This document shows positions 12,871 to 23,651 of a stretch of 64,000 nt of DNA, in pieces. The notes beneath the pieces are model-generated. The model was not told the origin of the DNA and made no database searches. It saw nothing but the letters and a program-made list of their open reading frames with translations. The stretch lies in contig OX393550.1 in the NCBI GenBank assembly GCA_947650365.1, positions 54,608,366-54,672,365 of the forward strand. Reading direction: 5' to 3'. Both the position numbers and the translations under genes were made by a program. Positions within the stretch are counted from its first letter, which is position 1; every line of letters begins with the position of its first letter. This DNA comes from Chamaelirium japonicum (lineage: Eukaryota; Streptophyta; Magnoliopsida; Liliales; Melanthiaceae).

Positions 12871-13422
12871 TTGGTCTCGAGGACTTGTGTGCAGATATCT
12901 GTGGGAGGGGGGGTTTATATAGGCCATCTGGGAATACGAAGAGTCCCGGGGGCTTTATTGCGAATCGGTCGTTTCATATTCTGGCCGTTCAATTTGGAAA
13001 CGAACGGTCACAGATGTCGATTGGTATTCCCTGCCTTGTTTCGTATTCTGGCCGTTCGATTGAAAACGAACGGTCAGATGACGCTTGGTATTCCGGTTAT
13101 ATAATAACAATTATTTTTATTATTTTTGAACAGAAAAGTCTTAAGGGATTTTTGGTTAGAGGAAATTGTTTTAAGAATTTATAAAAAGATCTTGGGTTTG
13201 AATCCTTTTATTGGCTATTTATGTTTACACATATATATATATAATCTTTTTCTTTTAAATTTTTAATGCTTTAAATGAGTTCAAAACGAAAAAGTTTATA
13301 TATGGTTTTTAATCGTTTCGACGAGACGGACATAATGGCGCAGTCCGTTTTTTATTTTAAATTTTGTATAAAAATTTTCTTATAGTGACCTTTAAATTAT
13401 TAATTTATTTTGGGTTGTTACA

Positions 13423-13456
13423 TTCTCTACCTCTAATAAAAATTTCGTCCTCGAAA
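13423..13456 (-). other. Gypsy A polypurine tract region
   Basis: The minus strand reads through AAATTTCGAGGACGAAATTT and then a short purine run, AGAGGTAGAGAA, directly next to the LTR. This is where plus-strand DNA synthesis would be primed. The conserved block is a known feature of Del/Tekay elements. Confidence 0.8.
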
Positions 13457-13471
13457 TTTAAAGTACGTACC

Positions 13472-14682
13472 TTAGCTGTTGAATAAATATGGATATTGCT
13501 TTTGTATTTCCGATTCCAATTCCCAAGTGGCTTCCTCTTCATTATGATGTTGCCATAACACTTTTACCAATCGACTAGTCTTGGTTCGTAATTCTTTGTC
13601 TTTGGTGTCTAAAATTTTCACTGGTATTTCAATGTAAGAGGCATCTGATTGAATATTGATATCTTCATTTTTCAAAATGTGAGAAGGATCCGGCTCATAC
13701 TTGCGAAGCATAGAAACATGAAAAACTGGATGTATATTTGCCAAATTGAAGGGTAATGCCAGCCGATATGCAACTGGACCAACTTTACCCAATATTTCAT
13801 AAGGTCCAATAAATCTGGGTGCTAGTTTTCCTTTGAGATCAAAACGCTGAATACCCTTTCTTGGGGAGATTTTTAGAAAAACAAAATCTCCTACCTCAAA
13901 TCCGAGAGGTCTTCTTCGATTATCTGCGTAACTCTTCTGTCTGCTCTGTGCTTTTAATAAATTGGCCCGAATAATTTTTATTTTGTCAGTAGTTTCTTGG
14001 ATTATTTCAGGCCCAATGATACTCTTTTCTCCCACTTCGGTCCAACAGACTGGTGATCTGCAGGGTTTTCCATATAAGGCTTCAAAAGGTGCCATTTGTA
14101 TGCTGGATTGGTAGCTGTTGTTATAAGTAAATTCTATCAGGGGTAGAAAATCTTCCCAACTACCTTTGAAATCCATCACACATGATCTTAGCATATCTTC
14201 TAAGATTTGTATTACCCTTTCAGATTGTCCGTCAGTTTGAGGATGATACGCAGTACTCATATTTAATTCTGTCCCCAATGCTCTTTGTAAACTCCTCCAG
14301 AATTTAGAGGTAAATGAGGATCCCTGTCCGATACAATAGTTACTGGAATACCGTGGAGTCGGATAATTTCCTTCAGGTATAAGGTAATGTCATCTCTAGT
14401 GGATGCAGTTGTTTTTCGGGGTAGAAAATGAGCTGATTTTGTTAATCGGTCCACAATGACCCAGATTGAATCATTTCCCCTCCTGGTGGTAGGAAAACCG
14501 GTCACAAAATCTATGGTTATATGTTCCCATTTCCATTCTGCTATGGGAAGAGGTTGAAATACCCCAGGTGGTTTTTTGTGCTCAGCCTTCACCTTTTGAC
14601 AAGTGAGACATTTTGACACGAATTGGGCTACATCATTTTTCATTCCACTCCACCAGAAGTTTCGTTTTAGATTGTGATACAT
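13472..14682 (-). pseudogene. Gypsy A integrase with chromodomain, frameshifted
   Basis: Frame 14263-14682 holds the zinc-binding segment (CLTCQKVKAEHKKP) and the first two catalytic residues (ITIDFVTGFP and IVSDRDP). Frame 13472-14278, shifted by one base, holds the rest: AYHPQTDGQSER with the catalytic Glu, the C-terminal motif HPVFHVSMLRKYEPDP, and a chromodomain-like end (VLWQHHNEEEATWELESEIQ). The shift lies near 14315-14320, just after SDRDP, and looks like a single-base deletion. Chromodomains in this lineage are known to bias insertion towards marked chromatin. Confidence 0.93.
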
Positions 14683-16835
14683 TTTGTTCTCCCCCGGATG
14701 AATGGAAAACTTTGACTTATGAGCTTCAGCTAATATATCTTCTCGCAGATAAGGAGCATCAGTGACTGCTAATCTGCCTCGAAATCTCAGCCCATTATCT
14801 GACCCGAGCGCCCAGTTTTCTATGTTTTCTCCATTTTCTAGTTTGTATCAAATTTCTTGCAATTCGGAATTTGAAGTTTGTGCTTCTATTACTCCTTTTA
14901 TCATCTCCGGCTGAGCTCTGAGGTGACTTAGATAAGCCCGTGGTGAACTGTCTTGTGTGATTAGATCAAAGTTTTCTAATGTGCAAGCCCACTTCCATTT
15001 ATCGGCTAGTACATTGGCCAGTTGTCCTTTTCTACTGAGAGCATCTGCCACTACATTTGCCTTTCCAGGGTGATAAATAAAATTATAGTCATAATCGACT
15101 AATAATTCCACCCATCTTCTTTGCCGTAAATTTAGATCTTTCTGTGTGCTAATATATTTCAAACTCTGATGGTCGGAGTATAATTCAAATTGTTCCCCAT
15201 ACAAATAGTGACGTCAAATCTTCAGTGCGAACACGACAGCTGCTAGCTCTAGATCGTGAGTAGGATAATTCTTTTCGTGAGTTTTTAACTGTCTGGAAGC
15301 ATAAGCCATTACCCGGACATCTTGCATCAGTACAGCTCCTAATCCCACGTGAGAAGCATCGGTATAGAGTGTGTATTTCCTCCCACTTTCTGGTATTGTT
15401 AATACCGGGGCTGTAGTGAATTTTGTTTTTAATTCTTGGAATGCATTTTCACAAGGTTCGGACCACTCATATTTTACCCCCTTTTTAGTAAGTCGGGTTA
15501 TTGGTGCAGCAATACTGAAAAAATTCTGAATAAATCTGCGATAATATCCTGCCAACCCCAGAAAACTCCTGATTTCTATCACATTCTGTGGTGGTTTCCA
15601 ATTTACTATTGCCTCGATTTTCGCTAGATCAACTGTAACTCCTTCATGAGAGATTACATGTCCTAGAAAGTTTACTTTTGTAATCCAGAATTCACATTTA
15701 CTGAGTTTGGCGTACAGTTGATGAAGACTCAACTCTTGTAGTACCAATCTCAAATGTTTTTCGTGCTCCTCCTTGTTTTTTGAATAGATCAAAATGTCAT
15801 CTATAAATACTACCACAAATTGATCCAAGAAGTTTTTAAAGATTCGATTCATCAAATCCATAAATGCTGAAGGAGCATTTGTGAGACCAAAAGGCATTAC
15901 CAAAAACTCAAAATGCCCATATCTTGTTCTGAAGGCTGTCTTTGGTATGTCTTCTTCCATGATTCTTAATTGATGATATCTTGATCGAAGATCTATTTTG
16001 GAGAAGTATCTTGCTCCTTTAAGTTGATCAAATAGGTCTTCAATCCTGGGGAGTAGATATTTATTCTTTATAGTCACCTGGTTTAATCTTCTATAATCGA
16101 TGCACATTCTTTTTGTTCCATCCTTCTTTTGTACGAATAATACCGGTGCCCCCCATGGTGACGTACTGGGTCTGATAAACCCGAGGGTAAGTAACTCATC
16201 TAGCTGTTTTTTCAACTCTTTTAGTTCTACAGGTGCCATTCTGTATGGGGCAATAGAAATAGGAGCCACTCCAGGCATCAATTTTATTGAAAAATCTATT
16301 TCTCTTTTTGGTGGCAATCCTGGAAGATCTTCTGGAAATACTTGTGGAAATTCTGATACTACCAAGGTGGTATTTTGTATCGGAATTTTCACCTCTTCTT
16401 CTAAAAGTTGAGCTAGGTAACAAACTTTTATTTTTGTTTTTCCGAATTTTCTTCCCCAGAATATTATTTCTTTACTATCTGTTGTTTGTAAAGTAACCTT
16501 CTTTCGGTAGCAATTCATCATTGCCCGGTATTTAGATAACCAGTCCATTCCTAATAGAATGTCAAATTTCTCCAGTTTCAGTAATATTAAATTTGCTACC
16601 ATCTCCATATCTCCTACTCTTAGTACACAGTTTCTGCAGACTCTGTTTGTTTTAGCTGTATCACTAAGTGCAGTAGTAACGGCCAGAATATACCCTAGCG
16701 GTTCAGTCTTTAATTGTAGTTATTTTGCCAACTGAATTGATATAAATGAATGCGTCGAGCCCGGGTCTAGAATTACTCGAGCTAGACTTCCATAAATTAA
16801 AATAGTGCCTACGAAAAAATTTACTTTTGCGGTTA
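14683..16835 (-). pseudogene. Gypsy A protease, reverse transcriptase and RNase H, broken
   Basis: Upstream of the RT frame is the aspartic protease, readable at about 16640-16830 with the variant motif LDPGSTHSFIS (DPG at the active site) and one stop. The RT frame 15214-16608 carries [28 protein letters not shown] and the catalytic [10 protein letters not shown]. RNase H starts at [14 protein letters not shown] and continues in 14848-15204 ([19 protein letters not shown]). In-frame TGA codons at about 15214 and 14848 interrupt what is otherwise one frame. Both are consistent with G-to-A or C-to-T changes. Confidence 0.93.
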
Positions 16836-16843
16836 TTACTTAT

Positions 16844-17824
16844 CTACGAAATGGCTTTTTTTTTTTGAAATGAGTAGTTCGTACCTTCAATGACGTCATT
16901 TGATTCTTCTTCCGTAGATATTGCAAAAGCTTTTTCAGGCACTTTTGGAAGTTGACCAGACCGATTCCCAGGTATTGGAGGATTATTCTTGAAGGGAGGT
17001 CTGGCTGGAACGTTATTATTCAGATGAGGGCAAGTCCGTTGAAAATGATCCCGCGATCCACAGATGAAGCAGTTTCGAGGTCCCGAAGCAATTTGAGGAC
17101 CATTATTCCTTCCTGCTGGAAACTCTTGCATTCTTGGCCTTTTGTTTGTCTCTAATGCTGGTGCACTCCTTTTCACCCTATTCTTTTCAAATATCTTTCG
17201 AGTTTCTTCCCATTCTCGCTCCGCTACCATCGCAGTCTGCACCAGTTCTCCATAATTTCTTATGCGAAGTATCGCCACTCGGGTTCGAATATGAGGATTC
17301 AAACCCTGTTCGAATCTTTTGGACTTTAATTCCTCCGTGGCTATAAGATAATGAGCAAAGCGTGATAATTCAATGAACTTGGCTTCATACTGGGAAACAC
17401 TAAGTTTTCCCTGATAGAGTTCTAGAAATTCCGCAATCATTCTGTCCCTGGTTGCGTCGGAGAAATATTTTTTTAAGAACACTTTCGTAAATTCTTCCCA
17501 CGTGAAAATAGCTTGAGTTCTCTTGACCGAGTCCCACCAGTAATCTGCCTCTCCTTCTAACATATAAGTAGCCAAGATGGCTTTCTGTTCATCATTTACT
17601 TTTAAAGTCTCCAAAATCTTCCCCACCTGTTTGAGCCATCTATCGGCAATTAGGGGGTCTGGTTCTCCCTTAAAGGCAGGGGGTTTTAATTCTTTGAATT
17701 CTTTTATGATTACTCCCATCCTGGAACCATCCTTCGAAGAGTTCATCTTTTCTATTAGTTGGTGAAGAGCTTCTAACACCTTGGTTAGGTCTTCATTGGG
17801 AGCAGCATTATCGTGTGAATTCAT
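16844..17824 (-). pseudogene. Gypsy A gag
   Basis: This is the capsid and nucleocapsid protein that packages element RNA. I take the start as the Met at 17822-17824 (MNSHDNAAPNED); the frame is open 29 codons further upstream, but the preceding residues lack gag character. A retrotrans_gag domain follows (ADRWLKQVGKILETL, YWWDSV, FLKKYFSDATRDRM), then a CCHC knuckle CFICGSRDHFQRTC. The frame ends inside a run of 11 A's on the coding strand (16856-16866). Beyond it the protease and RT continue in another frame, so a homopolymer slip either broke the polyprotein or marks a frameshift site. Confidence 0.9.
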
Positions 17825-18222
17825 AATGTCTGAAAATTTAAAGAACACAAACTCAGATAAAATATACTTTTTCATTACTAATACTTTTCTTGTCACTTTA
17901 CATATAGCCAACCATTACTAATACATTTACATATAGCCAACCATTACATATAGCCGGTTACTTCTAATACTTTTCTTGTTACTTTACATATAGCCAATAA
18001 CTATTTTGAAGAACATTGGGTGTTCGCAATGATTTTCACCGCCCACTTTTCCACAGATGCATCGATAACGTTTATAGAAAACATTCTCATTTTTAGTAGG
18101 GGTAGTCGTTTTCTTCTCCTTCTTCGCCTTTACGATTTTCTTCTTAGACTTCACCATCACTCCCGATGAGCTACCTTCAGATAATTTCGACTTCATGTTT
18201 CTGTTAAAAGAAAAGAAATTTT

Positions 18223-18298
<76 letters not shown>

Positions 18299-18333
18299 TT
18301 TATTTTATTTTTTTCTTCTAGGATCTATTACCT
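17825..18333 (-). other. Gypsy A 5' leader with short repeats
   Basis: This lies between the gag start and the primer-binding site. It holds short direct repeats built on CTTTACATATAGCCAA (about 17880-18000) and a 70-codon lysine-rich frame on the minus strand (17984-18196) with no recognisable domain. I see no reason to call that frame a gene. Confidence 0.5.
18224..18294. repeat. (AT)n microsatellite
   Basis: About 71 bp of uninterrupted AT dinucleotide lie in the leader of gypsy A. Confidence 0.97.
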
Positions 18334-18347
18334 AGGCTCTGATACCA
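18334..18347 (-). other. Gypsy A primer-binding site (initiator Met-tRNA)
   Basis: The minus strand reads TGGTATCAGAGCCT, three bases inside the 5' LTR. It is complementary to the 3' end of initiator tRNA-Met, as in other chromoviruses. Confidence 0.92.
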
Positions 18348-18350
18348 AGT

Positions 18351-19819
18351 TGTAACGCCCCGATATTTTACGGATTAATTCAACCCGTATAATATTGGGG
18401 TGTTAGGAATAAAAACTTGATATAAATAAATTCCATCAAATATGGAAATTACTGAGCCAATCTATTAAAACATCATTGTTTCATACAATTTATCGAACTC
18501 GAAAGCCTAAAGCTAAGACTTTCCACATTGACACATCATAATCCAGCTCCGTCATCGTCATAGAAAAGTGTGTAGAGTGGGTCTTCAACTCCTTCTGGGT
18601 CGACCCTCGATCGCTCCTCATCCTCTTCGGGTACTGCAGGGTTTGTCTCTGTAGGGTGCACATCATCTGTAGGGGGGTGAGTTCTATCCACTGACTCACC
18701 AATGACTTAGTTTTGCTCATGCTAAATAATATGTATTGAAAGCAGTAAACATGACTACAAAAAGTAAATAATTAAAACATTAATCACCCGATTCCCTTTT
18801 TGGCCCTTCCGGCCAAGGTAGGAATCTCAATCCTTACCCGGGTACTTTTAGTCCGCAACAAGGCTAGCCCCACACCTAGGTACTTTTAGTCCTCAGACTA
18901 GGCTAGCCCCACACCTAGGTACTTTTTGGCCTTCCGCCAGGGCAAGACCCACACCCAAGTACTTTTTGGCCTCAGCCAGGGCTAGCCCCACACCCAGGTA
19001 CTTTTTGGCCTCAGCCAGGGCTAGCCCCACACCCAAATAAGTGATTACGTATTTCAAAATTTATCATTCCATATCAAATTACCGATATTCTATAGCATAT
19101 AATTAGCATGATTAAACTGAGTTTAAATCCCCTACCTGAACCGTTGCAAACTCTTACTCCTGATAAGAAAGCTTTAGTACGCTCAAAACCTGAAAATATG
19201 TTTACTAATAATTGGTTAGTTTTTATCCTAAATTTTTCCAGGATTTTTCCAATATTATTTGATGTGAACTAATGGGTTTTCTTCTTTAGGGGCATTTTGG
19301 TCAATTCCAAAATATTTTTAAATTTATATTCATTTTGTAGAGCTTTTTATTAGGAACCCGTGGCCACAGACGGAACTCAATTCGGAGTCTGTTTGCTCCC
19401 GATATGGCCAAAATAGTTTGTTTTCACAGATTTTTATTGGATAGTCTGCCCTTAGTAAAAAGGTCTGGTTGTGTTTAGTAAAAATGCTTTGGTTATTAAA
19501 AACAGGGTGGTTTTATCAGAATTTCTTTTTGGGCTTAAAAAAATTTAATGGGCTTCGGCCTATTACTGCTAATGGGCTTTTAGCCCATTAATTATTTAAT
19601 TAATAATATAAAATAAAAACTAACCGATTTTGCCTCGACCGGTGGCGGCGGGTGGCGGCCGGCGGCGTGACCGGCGGCGGGCGGCGGCGATCGGCGGCGG
19701 CGGGCGGCGGCGACCGGCGACGGGTGGCCGGCGGCGACGGCGACGGGCGGTGGCCGGCGGCGGGGGTTGCCGGGGGCGTCGGCCGGCGGCGGCGGTCGGC
19801 GGCGGAGACCGGCGACGGC
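18351..19819 (-). repeat. Gypsy A 5' LTR, inner part (split by B)
   Basis: It matches 11324 onwards nearly base for base up to the GC-rich island, then stops at ACGGC (19815-19819), the target site of element B. Its other part is 33920-34541. The two parts sum to 2091 bp against 2099 bp for the intact copy. Confidence 0.95.
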
Positions 19820-20640
19820 TGTGGGGGAAAATCTTCGTGCCGACCCGAAAATTCTCGCAGCACCAGTCAATTGGAGTTGAAGTTGACGTCGAAGATCGTT
19901 GGTCAATCTGTTGATTGAAGTTGAAGCCTTTTGATATGTCAATAGAAAGTGATATGCAATCAGAGAGATTGTGACACGAGATGTGATCTCGGAGTTCAGC
20001 CGAAGCCTACGTCTCCGTGCTATAGGGAGCAACCCGAATTCACTAACACTTCAGTTGAAGTGACCTCGACAGGCCGAGTGTCACTGAAAACCCTCTGATC
20101 TCTTTTATGGAGAAAAGAAGATCAAGGAGAGATGGTAGATCAGAAGTTGAAAATCCCAGAGCTCTAGTTCTGAAAGTCAGATCTTAGAGTGGAAATCAGA
20201 ATTTTCGGATCCTTTTACATTCGAAGGCTCTGCTATTTATAGGATTCCCGGGGAGGAATTCCGGGGCAAATGGCGGTTTTTGCTGTCGTATCTGGGGATC
20301 CTCCAGGTAAAGCTGGTGGGCTCCGCTGCCGTCTTCTGGGGGTTTCTACAGACTCGTGGGCCTATCGGACAGGGCCGATGGGTCCCGCGGTGGCCCTCAT
20401 GGGCCCACCAGGCAGGGCCGGTGGGTCCCGTGGTAGTCTTCGTGGGCTCACCAGGCAGGGCCGGTGGGTCCCGTGGTAGTCTTCGTGGGCCCACCAGGCA
20501 GGGCCGGTGGGTCCCGTGGTAGTCTTCGTGGGCCCACCAGGCAGGGCCGGTGGGTCCTGTGGTAGTCTTCGTGGGCCCACCAGGCAGGGCCGGTGGGTCC
20601 CGTGGTAGTCGGTATACTTCTGCCAAAATTTGCACCCACA
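19820..20640 (-). repeat. Element B 3' LTR (821 bp)
   Basis: This is the direct repeat of 33094-33914. It includes a TATA box (TATAAATA on the minus strand, 20234-20241) and a 43-bp minisatellite of about five units at 20398-20612. Confidence 0.96.
20398..20612. repeat. 43-bp minisatellite in LTR B (about 5 units)
   Basis: Each unit carries GGGCCCACCAGGCAGGGCC followed by GGTGGGTCCCGTGGTAGTC. The right LTR has the same five units at about 33676-33886, and the solo LTR at 40787-41986 has about fifteen. Because 43 is not a multiple of three, the array is open in several frames and creates long spurious ORFs. Confidence 0.92.
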
Positions 20641-20655
20641 GTTACCCCCTCCAAG
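20641..20655 (-). other. Element B polypurine tract
   Basis: The minus strand reads TTGGAGGGGGTAAC directly before the 3' LTR, the expected primer site for plus-strand synthesis. Confidence 0.85.
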
Positions 20656-20756
20656 TTAGCTAGAGTTCGTTCTGGCTGGCTTGGATTTGGTGCAAAAAAT
20701 AGCAATCCCCTGTCGCCAAAGGCATGAAGAAGCTTGTCGAGTGTTAGCACAAAAAA

Positions 20757-21121
20757 GGACTGACCGGTCAATTTTGATTGATCGGTCAATTTTGACCGAT
20801 CGGTCAATTTTGACCGATCGGTCAAAATTCAACCGGTCAAGAATCGGGTGATCGGTCAAAAAATAGGGTTTTTTGACCGATCCAGTAGAAAATTTGACCG
20901 ATCGGTTGAAATTTGACCGATCGGTTAATTTTTGACCGATCGGTCATATTTGACCGATCGGTCAAATTTTGACCGATCGGTCAAAATTCAACCGGTCAAG
21001 AATAGAGTGATCGGTCAAAAAACATGGTTTTTTGACCGATCCAGTAGGAATTTTGACCGATCGAATGATTTTTGCCGATCGGACAAGTTTGTCCGATCGG
21101 TAAAAATTATCCGATCAAGGT
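20757..21121. repeat. Irregular cluster of GACCGATCGGTC palindromes
   Basis: The 12-bp palindrome GACCGATCGGTC and near copies recur every 15-30 bp, mixed with AAATTT spacers. This looks like the degenerate or founder end of the ordered array that follows. Confidence 0.85.
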
Positions 21122-23215
21122 TCGAGTGATCGGCAAAAAGCCTTGGTTTTTTTCTAGATCCAGTAGAAATTTGACCGATCGAATGATTTTAGCCGATCGG
21201 TCAAGTTTGACCGATCGGTTAAAAAATATCCGGTCAAGGTTCGAGTGATCGGCAAAAACCCTTGGTTTTTTGCCAGATCCAGTAGAAATTTGACCGATCG
21301 AATGATTTTAGCCGATCGGTCAAGTTTGACCGATCGGTTGAAAAAAATATCCGGTCAAGGTTCGAGTGATCGGCAAAAACCCTTGGTTTTTTGCCAGATC
21401 CAGTAGAAATTTGACCGATCGAATGATTTTAGCCGATCGGTCAAGTTTGACCGATCGGTTAAAAAATATCCGGTCAAGGTTCGAGTGATCGGCAAAAACC
21501 CTTGGTTTTTTGCCAGATCCAGTAGAAATTTGACCGATCGAATGATTTTAGCCGATCGGTCAAGTTTGACCGATCGGTTAAAAAATATCCGGTCAAGGTT
21601 CGAGTGATCGGCAAAAACCCTTGGTTTTTTGCCAGATCCAGTAGAAATTTGACCGATCGAATGATTTTAACCGATCGGTCAAGTTTGACCGATCGGTTAA
21701 AAAATATCTGGTCAAGGTTCGAGTGATCGGCAAAAACCCTTGGTTTTTTGGCAGATCCAGTAGAAATTTGATCGATCGAATGATTTTAGCCGATCGGTCA
21801 AGTTTGACCGATCGGTTAAAAAATATCCGGTCAAGGTTCGAGTGATCGGCAAAAACCCTTGGTTTTTTGTCAGATCCAGTAGAAATTTGACCGATCGAAT
21901 GATTTTAGCCGATCGGTCAAGTTTGACCGATCGGTTAAAAAATATCCGGTCAAGGTTCGAGTGATCGGCAAAAACCCTTGGTTTTTTGTCAGATCCAGTA
22001 GAAATTTGACCGATCGAATGATTTTAGCCGATCGGTGAAGTTTGACCGATCGGTTAAAAAATATCCGGTCAAGGTTCGAGTGATCGGCAAAAACCCTTGG
22101 TTTTTTGCCAGATCCAGTAGAAATTTAACCGATCGAATGATTTTAGCCGATCGGTCAAGTTTGACCGATCGGTTAAAAAATATCCGGTCAAGGTTCGAGT
22201 GATCGGCAAAAACCCTTGGTTTTTTGCCAGATCCAGTATAAATTTGACCGATCGAATGATTTTAGCCGATCGGTCAAGTTTGACCGATCGGTTAAAAAAT
22301 AATATCCGGTCAAGGTTCGAGTGATCGGCAAAAACCCTTGGTTTTTTGCCTGATCCAGTAGAAATTTGACCGATCGAATGATTTTAGCCGATCGGTCAAG
22401 TTTGACCGATCGGTTAAAAAATATCCGGTCAAGGTTCGAGTGATCGGCAAAAACCCTTGGTTTTTTGCCAGATCCAGTAGAAATTTGACCGATCGAATGA
22501 TTTTAGCCGATCGGTCAAGTTTAACCGATCGGTTAAAAAAAATATCCGGTCAAGGTTCGAGTGATCGACAAAAACCCTTGGTTTTTTGCCTGATCCAGTA
22601 GAAATTTGACCGATCGAATGATTTTAGCCGATCGGTCAAGTTTGACCGATCGGTTAAAAAATATCCGGTCAAGGTTCGAGTGATCGACAAAAACCCTTGG
22701 TTTTTTGCCAGATCCAGTAGAAATTTGACCGATCGAATGATTTTAGCCGATCGGTCAAGTTTGACCGATCGGTTAAAAAATATCCGGTCAAGGTTCGAGT
22801 GATCGGCAAAAACCCTTGGTTTTTTGCCAGATCCAGTAGAAATTTGACCGATCGAATGATTTTAGCCGATCGGTCAAGTTTGATCGATCGGTTAAAAAAT
22901 ATCCGGTCAAGGTTCGAGTGATCGGCAAAAACCCTTGGTTTTTTGCCAGATCTAGTAGAAATTTGACCGATCGAATGATTTTAGCCGATCGGTCAAGTTT
23001 GACCGATCGGTTAAAAAATATCCGGTCAAGGTTCGAGTGATCGGCAAAAACCCTTGGTTTTTTGCCAGATCCAGTAGAAATTTGACCGATCGAATGATTT
23101 TAGCCGATCGGTCAAGTTTGACCGATCGGTTAAAAAATATCCGGTCAAGGTTCGAGTGATCGGCAAAAACCCTTGGTTTTTTGCCAGATCCAGTAGAAAT
23201 TTGACAGATTAGTTG
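21122..23215. repeat. ~119-bp tandem array in element B (about 17-18 units)
   Basis: The landmark TCGAGTGATCGGCAAAAA recurs with a period of 119 bp (119-122 where small indels occur) from about 21122 to 23153. Each unit also holds CCCTTGGTTTTTTG, CAGATCCAGTAGAAATTTG, and two GACCGATCGG-type palindromic blocks. Units are nearly identical, implying recent expansion. The array lies between the polypurine tract and the antisense gene, that is, in the element's 3' untranslated region and upstream of the antisense start. Internal satellite-like arrays are known in Ogre/Tat elements. Confidence 0.95.
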
Positions 23216-23651
23216 AAAGTTTTGAACCTGCCCTTAGAGAGGGTTTCGTAACTGTTCTGTTCTTCGATCTTCTGGCAGAGTTTTGAACATTGATGGAGTT
23301 TGATCTTTCCTGTGTTGAGTCTTTGGTTGGTTTGAATGAGGCTTTTGACCGGCGGTCCGGTTTACTCAGACCGGTGACTCGCTTGGACCGTTTGGTTCAC
23401 GTGGACCGGTGGTCCGACGTTTCGTCTGGTCCGACGGTTCGCCTGATTTTGCGCCTGCTACGGATGGATGCCACGTGTTCCTACAAAAACACGCGATTTG
23501 ATATGGTGAAGACACGTGTCTTCTCGATTTGCGTACCTGTTTTACCCTGGGTATATGAGTTTCACTGGCTGTCATTTTTGCTTCACGCTTCAAAAAATTT
23601 CCGAAGTCCAGACTTTTTGCTCCCGATTTCTGCTTTTGCTCGATCGATCAG
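23216..23651 (+). promoter_or_regulatory. Putative promoter and 5' leader of the antisense gene in B
   Basis: This 436-bp non-repetitive stretch separates the tandem array from the antisense start codon. It contains short GGACCGGTGGTCCG-like repeats (23345-23450) and a TATA-like GTATATGAG at about 23549. A promoter here is inferred from position only; the frame at 23290-23811 is not supported by any domain. Confidence 0.35.

Larger units (their letters stand above)
11324..13422 (-). repeat. Gypsy A 3' LTR (intact, 2099 bp)
   Basis: This is the uninterrupted LTR copy. It contains five ~39-bp repeats (11813-12008), a very GC-rich CGG/CCG island (12617-12870) and a TATA-like TATATAAA on the minus strand at 12914-12921. 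It serves as the template for recognising the split copy at 18351-19819 plus 33920-34541. Confidence 0.95.

Noticed and set aside
12607-13184. Arg/Gly/Pro-rich frames of 101-181 codons
   Set aside because: Artefacts of the CGG/CCG island in LTR A; no domain, and both strands are open.
17984-18196. 70-codon basic minus-strand frame upstream of gypsy A gag
   Set aside because: No recognisable domain and no evidence of an additional protein in this lineage; kept only as a note on the leader.
20237-20825. Open frames with the same repeated phrases in LTR B
   Set aside because: Same cause: the 43-bp repeats in the LTR; the matching frames in 33511-34040 are rejected too.
21122-23215. Regular direct repeats that might recall a CRISPR array
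   Set aside because: Units are contiguous 119-bp copies without unique spacers, inside a plant retrotransposon.
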